A stretch of 64,000 bases of DNA from Luidia sarsii (Eukaryota > Echinodermata > Asteroidea > Paxillosida > Luidiidae): the NCBI GenBank assembly GCA_949987565.1, contig OX465108.1, positions 949,656 through 1,013,655 on the forward strand. Direction: 5' to 3'. The notes under the pieces are model-generated. The model saw only the letters and a program-made list of their open reading frames with translations. It ran no database searches and was not told the origin of the DNA. Of this stretch, positions 23,463 through 34,128 are shown one piece after another (positions within the stretch are counted from its first letter, which is position 1; the number at the start of each line of letters is the position of its first letter). The position numbers were made by a program, and so were the translations under genes.

Positions 23463-23501
23463 CCCAGCCATCTCCCTTGGCCATTGTCTCCATCCAAGCC
23501 T

Positions 23502-23507
23502 AATAAA
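23502..23507 (+). promoter_or_regulatory. Polyadenylation signal AATAAA of gene 1
   Basis: The first AATAAA after the stop codon (573 bases on), directly after the 3' UTR minisatellite. Cleavage would be expected 10-30 bases further on. Confidence 0.65.
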
Positions 23508-24462
23508 CCAACGAATATTCATATGGAAGAGGTGAAGGTTTTTTTGGAAGGAGAGGACCCAGACTAACACCCCCCCTTCCTGCGCTATCTCTCCTTGAGG
23601 TCCGGGCAACTGAACACACCGGATATCCCTTCAGGCGTTGACTGCTACAGTACTTTTTTTTTATCTCCCCCCCCCCAAAAAAAAAGGTTTCCCGATGTCG
23701 TTCAGAGTGGTTTCCCTTTCATTTGAATCAATATTCGTCCTGATTAATTTGGAGGCTGGTTTAATTAGTTTACAGAGGGTTTGGTGTAATTGTCATTGAT
23801 TTTCTTTTTGTTCGGTGTTACTGTCTCTTATTTGCCCAGTACCCGGGTGTTTTGACACGGCCTATGGAAACACCGACATGATATGGATTTATTTTCTCAC
23901 AGTTTTGATTTGATTTCATGGCAGTACTAAAATTATTTGGTCAAATGCAAAAGTGACAAAATGTACACTGGGGGTGAAAGCTGAAAGCACTTTTGCAAAT
24001 CCTTTGTTGAAGATTCGGTCCAACAATGAAGCCCAAACCAAAATGAGTGAAAGCAATAGAGACGGAGCCTGATCATATAAGCCGATTTTTTTTTTAGGAA
24101 AGGCCACATCATTGCGGATGCACGCACGGCCTATGTGGACTGCACAGCCACTTCGTTGCTGCATGGAGCCTCGTACCGTCGTAATAGTGCATGCCAGCTT
24201 GGCACGGATTTGTTTGCTGACTGATCCCTGTGTTGGTTCCCACGTCGTAAACCGTGCGTCGGATGGAGCGAACCAGCGGCTGGATCGCTGACTCAAGCAC
24301 GGATACCAGTGGCACACACACCCACACAAATTCACATTATATCTACGGGTGAGTTGTGAGCACGTGTATCTGAGGCATCTAGGTAATATCCTTGGTCCAT
24401 TCGAAGCCTATTCTCTGTTGTGGCAGCCTTCGCAAATCTGTTCGGGAAAAAAGCCCTCTGGA

Positions 24463-24548
24463 GGCCGCCATGGCTGGGGGGCCGCCATGGCTGGGGGCCG
24501 CCATGGCTGGGGCCGCCATGGCTGGGGGCCGCCAAGGCTGGGGGCCAA
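24463..24548. repeat. 17-bp minisatellite (GCCGCCATGGCTGGGGG)
   Basis: Five near-identical units. Each has an ATG in a good Kozak-like context (GCCGCCATGG). The small open frames here come from the repeat; I see no gene attached to it. Confidence 0.85.
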
Positions 24549-26174
24549 CGATCGAACGTCAACCTTATTGTCTGCTCACATTCTGTGACTGAATACAATT
24601 TGTGCACGGTGGCCTGGAGTGCGTCACTAGCGAGCCCCCCACGCATGGCAGCTCCTACGATGACCATTTCGAATAGGTCTAGAGTACAGCCTGCCCGCAC
24701 GTACGAAGAGAAATGTTTGAAGTCGCCTCGCTTACTACAGACATTCAGATTTGGAAGTGGCTGTATCATTAAGGAGGAAGGATCCGACTTCGTTCGCTTG
24801 ACACGGATTCGGATCGGGGCTCAGTCTGTTACCCGTTGGTCGTTACGTGGATTGTTCGGTCCGGGTTCCGTCTGAAACAGATTTGGAAGTGGATGTTGCC
24901 CCGAAGTGTTGAGCACTTATGTGGACCACCAGCGGCGTTAGGACTATGATAGCAATGCTTAATCAACGGCTACAATCCCGTCTGAATAAACTACCGTGCC
25001 TTCTCACACCAAAAAAATAAATGACTTGCCAAAGACATCTACCAAAGGAACTGTACTTAATACGAACTCATGCTTTTCACTGTTTTTTTTTTAAGAAAAC
25101 GTCCGCGGGAGTTGCTAGCACAATGATCAAATGTGTCAGCAGGTTTGTATATACTGAGTATATTCGCATCATTATGACTGGAGGAAAGGCGTTGAGCTCA
25201 GTATGCAGAAAATGATAAGATCTAAACACACGAAAATGTTGCATATGTGACCTTGGTAAGACGGTTTGGACGTATCATCGGACACGTAGACATACATCTG
25301 TAGTCGCATGTTTCTCCATTTAGCACACGGGAGTAATGTATTACCTACATGGTTTTGTTTTCTTTTAACTTAAGAGAAGTTGTACACGATTTTCAGTGAA
25401 TTTATAGTACCACACACTTGATTTTTATAAATTATTTAGCTGCACTAAAGTTTATTTTCAGTTTGATTTTGTTTAGACAAGTAAAGCTGTGTACGTACTG
25501 TGGACGTTCCGGCAATGCTTTTAAGATTGAAATTGATTTACAGGATGTAAAATAATTCTTAGTAGATTTATTGTCACGAAAAAGAATGACTATCTTTTGT
25601 GAAACTACTGCCCCTTTTGCATAGGATTGCCCTACCGTACTCACCTTAATTTTAGAAATTGTTGTACTTATTTTTTATTCCAAATAATTATGGGCCTTGA
25701 TTTACTAATGAAGACAGCTTTCGGGAGGTGTAACTATTTCGGTTTGAGTGATGCCATACGTTGACGGTAGCATTCTTTGTTTTGTTTTTATCGCAGGTAG
25801 ATTTATTTGAACTAATTGTCTAATTTGTGTTTAGCTTTGTGTTTTGACGGAACTGGACGGATGCTAGTCTTGTTCTCAAGGTGCTTTGGTGTTGGCTAGT
25901 CTCCTTACGAGCTCCCTGGTGTCACAGTGCCTGCGCACCGTGATCGAAGAGGTTTACTTCACCGATACACGTCCTTGAAAAGGAGACTAGTGGACTGTCG
26001 CTCATGGCTGCTCATTCAGTGTTTGTCTCGATCTATAGTCAACCACTGCACTGTACTTGCAGTATACATGTATACAACAACTAATAGGAGACTATGAAGG
26101 ATGCTACAACTCTGCTCAAGACCGCAGTGGTTGGAGACAACTTGTAGTCGTTTTCTCCGCAGCAGACCGTACCG

Positions 26175-26212
26175 ATGATGATGATGGTGATGATGATGAT
26201 GATGATGATGAG
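26175..26212. repeat. (GAT)n microsatellite
   Basis: About twelve GAT triplets with one GGT; read backwards it gives a spurious poly-His frame. Confidence 0.9.
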
Positions 26213-27273
26213 TCAATCATTATTACGTGGCCCTCTATATTCGTTTTGTCTTATCTAAATCTTCTAATTTTGAGCATAGTTTATTTCAGTCGCTTTCAAT
26301 TCTGCTTTCGTCTTTCTATAAATTTATTCAAATCCTAGATTACATTGCAACCCGACCTTACAATCACATCCCATAGTCCTTGAAAATGAACCGTTTCAGA
26401 CATGACAATACTTTTTTTTTGAAAGGATGGTATGTATCTTTTCTTTCGGCGCATTCGATCAGCTTCCCTGGGTCAACCCGGGTCAGTCCCAGCTGGCTCT
26501 GACGTCATCATCCCTCCCTCGAACTTCCCCTTCGTGAAAGCAGCGTCACTGTGTGGGGGTAACACGTGACCACCCTGGGAAGTTGAACGAACGCGCTTCG
26601 TGTGTGCATGGACGAACCACCATGAGATGAACGAGAATATGTTTTTTCTTCTATATTTAGTACTAGGCCCTCTGTCGTTTCCTTAAGTTGTGTGACTGAT
26701 CTTCTTGTGCAATAAAAAAAGGAGGTGTCTCCGTTAATTCCTTACAGCTGAGAGGTTTTAGAAACCGGTAAGTGGCCCGTCGTTGTAGGTGTTTGTGTTC
26801 CGTATAATTATTAACACGTCCGATGGCAATCGATTTAAATGGTACTATTTTATTTCGTATGTGCTAAGAAAAAAAAAGGCGAATCTTTAATATGTTGTAT
26901 TTTCTTTTCAATTTGATTTAATTCAAAGGGACCTTGGAATTCAATGTGCATGGATAATTGACAGCGCCCTCTTGGGTTAATTGGACTACTGGATTGAATA
27001 AATATACAGTACTGTCACTTGGTGTATAGTAAGAGCTATCTTGCTAAGGAATGTTCGTGGAATTAGGGGCAATTTTTGTACAAAGTAAATTAAGCAAATA
27101 AACTCTTTTTAACAAAAACAAGCATTTCTTTGCCACTGTAGTTATTACTTCTGTTCCAAGCAGCTACAAAAACCTGAAGACGGAATTGAAGTCGACTTCA
27201 ATGTACATTGCTTCGACAATGTCCATGACTTTGGTCAACGTCTAATGTTTACAGTAGATCGTATTGCTGGCAT

Positions 27274-27438
27274 TACGGATTTTATCTCAAAAGTTAGTGG
27301 GCCTGACGTTTCGATCCTAGCAGGGCCTTTCTCAAAGGCAAAGGCACTGGTAGGTAGGTAGGCCTATTGCAGGTCATTTACCGTAGTCAGTTGGCAGTTT
27401 GCAACAGTTTTTTGTATTTACTTCACTACGAATTTTAT
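27274..27438 (+). mobile_element. Family A retroposon just beyond gene 2
   Basis: TACGGATTTTAT at 27274-27285 and TACGAATTTTAT at 27427-27438 form a 12-bp target duplication with one mismatch. Between them: one head arm (GGGCCTGACGTTTCGATCCT), an internal GGTAGGTAGGTAGG insertion and the tail ending TTGTATTTACTTC. The right-hand duplication overlaps the candidate polyadenylation signal of gene 2. Confidence 0.75.
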
Positions 27439-27439
27439 T
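27434..27439 (-). promoter_or_regulatory. Candidate polyadenylation signal of gene 2
   Basis: AATAAA on the minus strand, 109 bases after the stop codon of gene 2. It straddles the end of a family A target duplication. Confidence 0.5.
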
Positions 27440-27547
27440 TGACTTGTGTCATTGAAAGTGTCATTCCAAAAGGGTTTGCGCTACTCAGTGGGTGGCACGA
27501 TTGTTCACACATACATGTGGCACGGATGGGATTCGAACCCGCGACCA

Positions 27548-27715
27548 TCAGTCCCTGGTGTATAGGTTGATGACCCCCAGGTCGTGCAGTGTCCTCCACA
27601 GTCGAATCTCGGCCTTGGAGTCGTGGTCCAAGTAGATCCTCTGCTTGGTGAACACCCTGTCGTAGTAGTAGTTGGTGTACCGACCGATCTCACCACCGAA
27701 GCCATACACGTCCAC
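27548..27715 (-). CDS. ST6GALNAC1/2-like: Gene 2 exon 10 (motifs III and VS, stop)
   Basis: Acceptor CTGCAATAG, phase 0; 168 nt. Encodes [33 protein letters not shown] and NLYTRD-stop (TGA). A tRNA-like B-box sequence (GGTTCGAATCCCATCCGTGC) begins a few bases after the stop. Confidence 0.96.
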   Translation of the reverse strand: MDVYGFGGEIGRYTNYYYDRVFTKQRIYLDHDSKAEIRLWRTLHDLGVINLYTRD

Positions 27716-30700
27716 CTATTGCAGTGGAGGCAGGGTAGGGATGGATAGTCGTGAGGCATTGGTGCTAGATTCCAAGCATGTCACTGCCACCATTGGTAGC
27801 GACATGAGTAAGACGTGCAACCATCACAAACCAGTGACCTCTGACCGATTTGAGCCCGGAAGGAAGTCACTGAAAGCAACCAACTGGAAAACTGATCAAT
27901 AAAAATGTTACATTTAGCTAAAAACATCGTTGTTCAAAACATCGTTGTTACCTTGTCGCATGTATGTAAGGCGAGGAGAAGCATGATAGCTCCAGTAGAC
28001 GGTCGGTGAATCGTCAAGTGCTTATTGGTCGAGTTCACCCACCTGTGTGCGGTTGAATAATAACATCTCTCTGTAAGTCACGCTTTATCTACGACGATCA
28101 AGGCCGCTATAACGATTCGAATCTGCCACTCGATTTTGACCAGCTCGCTGGTCAAGAGGTTAGAAAGTAGGAGTCGCGGGTTCACATCCCGCAAGAGCTG
28201 CTCTTGTCTTTCTACCAGCAATGTGCAAAGCGCTGAGAAAATTGTGCTAACTTTAGTAGGAGAAACCCTCGTTGCATTACATTCTCACCGAAGCAAAAAA
28301 AAATCATATTTGCAAACAAACCATTGTAATATTGCACTCACTGCAAAAAACAAAAATTGTTACAGAAGAACAATTCTTTAAATGTTTACGGTACACACCT
28401 GAACTTGAGGTACCTCTGGAAATCCGGATGGACCAGTTTCAGATCCTTCGCCGTCAGGTGGGTCTGAAAATTCGGCAGGGACCTGACCGGACGCGATGGA
28501 TCCAGACGACAAACAAACAAATTATAAAGCCACAAAATAAATCACTTTTTTTTTTATTATTCAAAGTTCCCAGTCAGTTTTGTTTGACTGAAATTCCATA
28601 GCCAATCAAATCTGGTCATTAACGTAAGTCTTCTACTGTTTAACCAGACATGATAACATGATTTTGTATTTATCTTTGACAAATATGCAGAATCATAATT
28701 ATATCCAGTCATTTAAATCTTTTGTACTTTCCATTTTTAGGCGAAATGGAAACTATGTTACACTCTACTGGAAAATATGAATAGAAACGAATTTCAAATC
28801 GCTATAGGGTCTGACTTTTCCATCACGACCTTTCTCGAAAGAGTAGTCAGTAGTCCGTTGGATTCTTAAGAATTCAAAGTCATCTTTACCCTCTTTCTTC
28901 CGGAGTAAGGAGGTGCAACTCGTTCCGTATCTGCGCCGACACGAACTTATAAGCTAGCTCAGTCTTGGGGAAGAATACGTATCGGATGCCCTGTGTTGTT
29001 GAGAGGGTCGTGGAATAGAAGGAGAAACGAAAGATTTGATTTGAATGTTCGCAATGACATGTCCACGATGTGAGATGTTTGTGGTGACAACGATGGACTG
29101 ATTGCGTGACCGCTGTTTACATGCCATCACGTGACTTACATTGGGTAATTTTGCATCTCATTTTGCACAGAGCAGCGATGGAAATGTACAATAAAGAATG
29201 TGGACAATATGATAGTCTTCTTTGCTCATTTCTACTCCTGTTCTGCACCAAATGTGATGCAAAGATACCAACTATAAGTCACGTGATGGCATGTAAACAG
29301 TGGTCGCACAATCGGTCCATTGGCATGATCTCGCTTGATACATTACATGCATACTCCAATCCACTATGAGATAGATCGTGCATCGCTGAAATAATTAAGA
29401 GATATCAGATTTATCTGGTTTGTTATGGCAAGATCCCGTAAAACCTCGCGAGAAATGACAAAAATCACGGGCCCCTGGCGAACCCGAAACAGTGATAAGG
29501 TCGGGGCCGGCTATTGCTACTGCGGATGATCAGGAATCACACCCTGCGATTTGTTTGCAGATCTCAATTAATGAGCAATAACCCATGGCAACAAAATGTA
29601 ACTGGTTATCGGGTCACGGCTGCCAATAAAGGCGCCTCGTTTCGTGGCGATGCACAAACAAGGTTCAACCACCGCAACCACGCGAAGGCCCACGATTCGC
29701 CGCACATGGCTCGCTTTTATTGCCCTCCGTCTCTGATCCATAGAATTGGTGGCAACCGCTGTTCCGCACGATTTGCCGCAGACTGAATGCAGCCACGGGT
29801 TGGCCTTGACAGCACGTGCCATTGGGACAACCGCGCTATTCACCCGGTGCTTCACAAAGGAATACGTGTAGGCCTACATGCTTCCCAACTCAGATATCGA
29901 TTGCACCAAAATAGGCAATGGTAATAAAACCTGACCAATGTTTGATGTTTACGGTGACACTGACTTACACGGTATCGCCGCAAATACAATCCACACTATG
30001 CTTCCACCATGCAAACCTTCAACCCTTAACCATGGGTTCTACGTAGCTTAACTTATCAATGTTTGAGCTAAAACTTGCCTATCAAACTTAGTATTCATCA
30101 AATGTAAGACCGTGTTTATACACCTGACATTTGGACCAACGTCGGTCAAGGTTTGGTGAGGGGTTTTGCAGTACAGAGGACTTGAAGGTAAGCCCTATAC
30201 AATGGATGTGTTACCTTTTGGTAGGGTGGTGCTCTGAAGCCGTACGGCCAGCCACTGCGTAGAGAGTTGCGCAGGGACCGGAAGGCTGCGCAGTAGAATG
30301 AGGTCTTGTTCCCCACATCCTCCTCGTACCCTTGCGTCAAAGCTACGTTCACTCTTGGATTGGCAGAAGTATAATATAGGAATAAGTCATTGCCCCACCG
30401 GGAGACAATATCATACAGCTGCTTAAGAACCAAAAACTGAATACCATGCACACCTGAAGACACAGCAAATAGCTATATCCATCACACACCTGAACACCTT
30501 GAACACCTTACGACATAGCCATTAGGCCTACACACCTGAACGCCTTCATCACCTTACCTATATCCATCACACACCTGAACACCTTGAACACCTTAAGCCA
30601 TAGCCACTATAGGCCTACACACTTGAACGCCTTCATCACCTTACGCTATATCCGTCACACACCTGATCATCTTGAGCACCTTAAGCCATAGCCATTAGGC

Positions 30701-33700
30701 CTACACACTTGAACGCCTTCATCACCTTACCTATATCCATCACACACCTGATCATCTTGAACACCTTAAGCCATGATCCATTACACACCTGAACACCTTG
30801 AACACCTGGAACACCTTAAGCCATATCAATTAGGCCTACACACCTGAACGCCTTCATCACCTTAATCTATATCCATTACATACCTGAACACATTGCACAT
30901 ACGTAAGCCATAGCAATGACGCACCTGAACACATAGTCACGAGCATCGATCTCTTTGCCCATCCTGGAGCCGTTGAGTATCCCACCATTGCCGATGACGG
31001 CACACGTGGTGCACCCACGTTGCCCTGGATAACGGTCGTTATCGAACAGATAGGCATTGCTGGCCGTATTGAGCGCCCCCAACGCCGACCTTATGACTAG
31101 ACGAGAAAGGCCAGAAAGGAGTAGATGAGGAGGAATGGATACGTTTTGTGGAGTAACCGTTCTTCCCTTCCCTCGTCAATCCAGATCCGAAGGTCATGGA
31201 CTCTGTATAACAGCATCTGTGCATACGCCAAGGCATATGATGTTATCCCAATAATCAAAAGCATCTTTAGTTACGACAACTGAGGGTGGAACGTTTGCGG
31301 TAGCACCATGTGAGTCATCTCTTTCGAGAGACAGTATAACCCTGAAAAGACCCGGTTACTCTGATCTTACTCCCGGTTACTCTCAGCCAACACGAAACAA
31401 TGGAACAAGTTCTTCGTTATTCTGACCGCCCAAACGTTCCCCAATCAATGCCAAGTCCAACCAACATGGCGGCCCGTACGTACCGTTCTCGTTGGTGAAA
31501 CTCCACCCATAGACCTGATCGTACTGCGACAGACGAACAAACTCGTCGTGACTGTAATGCTTGGCCCAGAGCAGGGCGGGAACCTCGGGCAGGTATCGAT
31601 CCCTGAAGAAGGGATCCGTCAGGAGCCTGTGACGCACAGATGACGGGCATTGCTGTGCGCGTGCAGTGGGGAAGACAAACAACAAACAATCAAACAAAAG
31701 ATGGCCACCTTAGTTACGGCGCTTTGAACGGCTTCACCGATTCCGACATGAAAACAGCTTCGCTATACATGTATATACATTGTCATTTTAATTTCAAAAA
31801 TGAATAACCGCTCAGTATTTAAAATACTGTTGTAAGGCAGGAGAAATTTTTGTCAAAATCTGACTGAAACAGGCCTCTTTATTTTAACTTTAGTTGCAAC
31901 TTTGTACTTTGGTCCCTTTCTAAATTCCAATATTTGCCCAATCGATGTACCATGTAGAATAGAAACTGGCCGTCATCCGAGTACTGCGTTTCGTCCGAGC
32001 GCCAGCTGTCTGGCTTCGCTCTCAGCCTCTCCCTCACGCCAGCCAAGAGCCTGTCACGACTGGACCGATCCACCACCAAGCCACCAATGGCTGTCTCATT
32101 GCCCCGTGCAGACATCACGCTGAGCCCGCTGCCTTTCCTAATCGGGTGAAGAATAGTGATTGATGTCTGTCCATTAATTACATGCAAATGTATTCCTTGT
32201 CCCCTACATGTTATTGATGCTAGTGTTGGGCGGTCAATGCCAAGAAGTGGTACGGTCGATTCTGCATAATAATCACTCGGTGTAACTCTATCTATCCAGT
32301 GAAACTGCAAGGGAAGATATTCTTCCTGGAATCAGTTTTGTTTTCACTCCCAATAGGCGCGTCTGGTATGGTGTGGTTAAACTGCCCTTCTGTCATTCTA
32401 ACTCCCTATATAATTTCAGTTTCTTGCAATCCTGCTACTGTATCCAGACTATGTCTTTTTATGAAGGTAAGGTCCTGCTAGGATCGAAACGTCAGGCCCT
32501 CTAACTTTTGAGATTGATGTATTGCAGGTCATTTTAGTCAGTTAATATTTCTTATGTGAGTAATAATTTATGTTCAATCACGCGCTCACGAGAAATAAAA
32601 TATACGTCCCCTTATGGTATCCGTACATTTCTAGTAAGGACACGTTTTGTCAGTCACGTTCCCAATCAATGTCTGGCGACCTTTGTGAGCTAATGCCTTT
32701 CTGTGTGTATTGGTGACGTCACTGACTGTGATTAGAGAGTCAGACAGCACTCTATCCTCCTCTGCAGCTGCCATTTCTCACAGGTTATGGGTGAAAAAAG
32801 GTGTCATCGCTCGTGGAAAAAAGCCATAATATTAAACCATGTAGTCCTATAGTTTGACGCGCCTTCAGAGCGACCATTTCCACAAAACATTGGTTAAAGT
32901 CGCTGGGACTATTCAGACAATGTCAATATTAAGTGAAATGTAGATTTGCTGTTCCTGAGAAGCTTAATCCATATTATGGAAGACTCGTCGTCCAAGCACC
33001 GTGAAAAGAGAAAGCCCTGGGTAGGCTACAGTTGACTAGCATCGGTCTGGGGATCGTTAGTGTGCAGCGAACCTGAATAAGTAGGGGCATCACAGACTCA
33101 GATTTCTGTCAGATTCATGGTATAGTCATCAAAGACTGTTTCTGTTCACACTCTGAACTTGATCATCAACTACGAGTTTGAATAATTATGTTCAGTCATG
33201 TGGTTTACATATGAAGTGATAAACCGCCATCCAGACAAGTCTGAACGTTGTTTAATTAGACCGTCTCTTGAAGCAAGATGACAGTCTGAAGATCCAGCGG
33301 GGTATCTTAGATAACAAGGTGACTGTCCTGATCTTCCAACTGCTAGTAGCCTAGTATTGAACGTGCTTGACGGTGTGGTTATCATACGAAATGATAAAAG
33401 CACAACTAAGTACAGGATTCCTTACATAGAGTGAATACTTACGAATAGTACAAGCGATGAATCAATAAGGCGTCTCTCCCCAAACTTATCCAGAAGCCAC
33501 TAGTCAAGATAATAGCCGTCACTAGCAGACATACCGTGAAGACGACCAGGGCAGTTCTGTTGCAAAATGAAACAATGGAAGTCAGAGGCAATGTACAAAT
33601 AGTCATCAAAAAATTGCAAACATTTTTTCCCTTTATTAAACATTAGGTTATCCGACGTTTCGTAATGGGCCTCCTAATTTCTAAAAATCACTTTTTGGTC

Positions 33701-34128
33701 ATTTTACATTTTTTTAATACATGTATGACTATATATTTTCCCTTCCATAAAAGAAAAACTGCAAAATTTAATTTAGCCCCAGCTAATGCAGCTTTGAGCT
33801 CACACACAAAATAAAGCTTTTTTAGAAGTGATAGTAAATCAATTAGCACTGTGTATGTACACACAATTACTTCGCCCGATTGCCTTCAGAGGCGGAAGTG
33901 TTAATTCAATGTCTATAAAAGGTGATATAATACAAAGAAAGTTCATTTGACTGAATCGGCAAGTTGGCTGCAGAAGGATTTGAACCCGAGTCCACGTGAT
34001 TTCAGAAAAAAAATCAAACCTTTAAATCAAACAATTCGAGGATAAACTTTTGAACAAATTTGAACAAGAGGGTATTTTTACCTTTTGAGTGAATATCCAG
34101 TGCAGGTTGCGCAAGGCCGGTCACTCAT
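27548..34128 (-). CDS. ST6GALNAC1/2-like: ST6GalNAc I/II-type sialyltransferase, gene 2 (spliced span)
   Basis: Predicted 423-aa type II membrane enzyme with the shortest stem of the three paralogs. Coding exons in transcript order: 34082-34128, 33443-33556, 31951-32137, 31484-31652, 30925-31096, 30215-30353, 28890-28990, 28399-28482, 27952-28042, 27548-27715. Tail and signal-anchor in residues 1-40, with a C-x-x-C in the tail (C6, C9); stem ~41-110. Motif L has C204-A-V-I-G-N-G-G, but the near-invariant His of [HD]-Y-V-F-R is Arg225 (codon CGT, one step from CAT). Motif S runs from H350-R-P-S-T-G to C366; motif III is Y384-Y-Y-D; VS is H399-x4-E404. No frameshift or stop was found, so the gene should be expressed, perhaps with altered donor binding. 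It converges on gene 1 and lies downstream of gene 3 on the same strand. Confidence 0.9.
27952..28042 (-). CDS. ST6GALNAC1/2-like: Gene 2 exon 9 (sialylmotif S)
   Basis: Acceptor CGCACACAG, phase 2; donor AAG|GTAACA, phase 0; 91 nt. Encodes WVNSTNKHL and [19 protein letters not shown]. Confidence 0.95.
28120..28320 (+). mobile_element. S2 tRNA-derived SINE (intron 8 of gene 2)
   Basis: GAGTCGCGGGTTCACATCCC is the B-box arm, followed by the S2 body GTGCAAAGCGCTGAG and CATTCTCACCGAAGCAAAAA. The body is shared with 42860-42970, 56500 and 57125. Confidence 0.65.
28399..28482 (-). CDS. ST6GALNAC1/2-like: Gene 2 exon 8
   Basis: Acceptor CGTCCGGTCAG, donor AG|GTGTGT, phase 2 both ends, 84 nt. Encodes [20 protein letters not shown] and FQRYLKF. 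A second AG (TTTTCAG) 17 bases inside would put stops in frame, so the outer acceptor is chosen. Confidence 0.9.
28890..28990 (-). CDS. ST6GALNAC1/2-like: Gene 2 exon 7
   Basis: Acceptor CAACACAG, phase 0; donor GAGG|GTAAAG, phase 2. Encodes [20 protein letters not shown] and [13 protein letters not shown]. Starts with the same GIRYVFF as genes 1 and 3, then diverges. Confidence 0.92.
29000..30214. other. Intron 6 of gene 2, no recognised feature
   Basis: A degenerate family B end (GGTGACACTGACTTACACGG, CACCATGCAAACC) is visible near 29945-30020. Otherwise I see nothing that looks coding. Confidence 0.4.
30215..30353 (-). CDS. ST6GALNAC1/2-like: Gene 2 exon 6
   Basis: Acceptor GCCAATCCAAG, phase 2; donor AAG|GTAACA, phase 0; 139 nt as in gene 1. 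Encodes [20 protein letters not shown] and a segment ending APPYQK. Confidence 0.95.
30440..30924 (-). repeat. Minisatellite of reiterated 5' splice-site sequence, intron 5 of gene 2
   Basis: About eleven irregular units of 37-46 bp. Read on the coding (minus) strand each contains [GA]GYGTTCAGGTGTGT or a near variant, copying the end of exon 5 and its donor (ATGTGTTCAG|GTGCGTCA). The array starts immediately at that donor and carries GGTGATGAAGG, ATAGGTAAGG and AAGGTGTTCAAGGTG between donor-like copies. Confidence 0.85.
30925..31096 (-). CDS. ST6GALNAC1/2-like: Gene 2 exon 5 (sialylmotif L)
   Basis: Acceptor TCTCGTCTAG, phase 1; donor AG|GTGCGT, phase 2. Encodes [20 protein letters not shown] and [11 protein letters not shown]. 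The Cys and Asn are present, but the His-Asp pair of motif L is Arg-Asp. Confidence 0.95.
31280..31400. mobile_element. Family B fragment (intron 4 of gene 2)
   Basis: GTTTGCGGTAGCACCATGTG, CATCTCTTTCGAGAGA and CCTGAAAAGACCCGGTTACT match the left arm of the family B palindrome. The hammerhead-like centre is lost. Confidence 0.6.
31484..31652 (-). CDS. ST6GALNAC1/2-like: Gene 2 exon 4
   Basis: Acceptor ACGCGCACAG, phase 0; donor ACG|GTACGT, phase 1; 169 nt. Encodes [38 protein letters not shown] and YGWSFTNEN. Confidence 0.94.
31951..32137 (-). CDS. ST6GALNAC1/2-like: Gene 2 exon 3 (stem)
   Basis: Acceptor CACCCGATTAG, phase 2; donor ATG|GTACAT, phase 0, a weak donor. Encodes [20 protein letters not shown] to [10 protein letters not shown]. 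The stem is 62 codons against 94 in gene 1 and 218 in gene 3, with one sequon (N-E-T). Confidence 0.85.
32466..32565 (+). mobile_element. Family A truncated copy (intron 2 of gene 2)
   Basis: AAGGTCCTGCTAGGATCGAA and ACGTCAGGCCCTCTAAC, then a shortened tail CATTTTAGTCAGTTAATATT. 5'-truncated like the copy at 1730. Confidence 0.65.
33443..33556 (-). CDS. ST6GALNAC1/2-like: Gene 2 exon 2 (signal-anchor)
   Basis: Acceptor TTTGCAACAG, donor TC|GTAAGT, phase 2 both ends, 114 nt. Encodes [20 protein letters not shown] and [17 protein letters not shown]: a strongly hydrophobic segment followed by the start of the stem. Confidence 0.85.
33557..34081. other. Intron 1 of gene 2
   Basis: Holds an eroded family A fragment (ACGTTTCGTAATGGGCC near 33653) and an S2-like fragment near 33870. 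No other feature seen. Confidence 0.4.
34082..34128 (-). CDS. ST6GALNAC1/2-like: Gene 2 exon 1 (start codon, cytoplasmic tail)
   Basis: ATG with A at -3, encoding [15 protein letters not shown], then donor AAAAG|GTAAAA, phase 2. The phase matches exon 2 exactly and yields a basic junction (K-R) before the membrane segment, as type II anchors require. No alternative was as consistent. Confidence 0.65.

Larger units (their letters stand above)
23530..27270. other. Intergenic region between convergent genes 1 and 2
   Basis: No recognised gene. Contains a G-rich minisatellite (24463-24548), a (GAT)n microsatellite (26175-26212) and homopolymer tracts. Open frames at 23916-24875 on both strands have no recognisable domain or splice structure. 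Confidence 0.45.

Noticed and set aside
20055..23609. Long open frames on both strands (Ala-Leu-Pro-Cys-Pro or Gly-Gln-Gly-Arg repeats)
   Set aside because: They come from (CCTGC)n arrays open in all six frames; real exons 8-10 of gene 1 surround them in other frames.
26016..26216. Poly-His protein
   Set aside because: (GAT)n microsatellite read on the minus strand.
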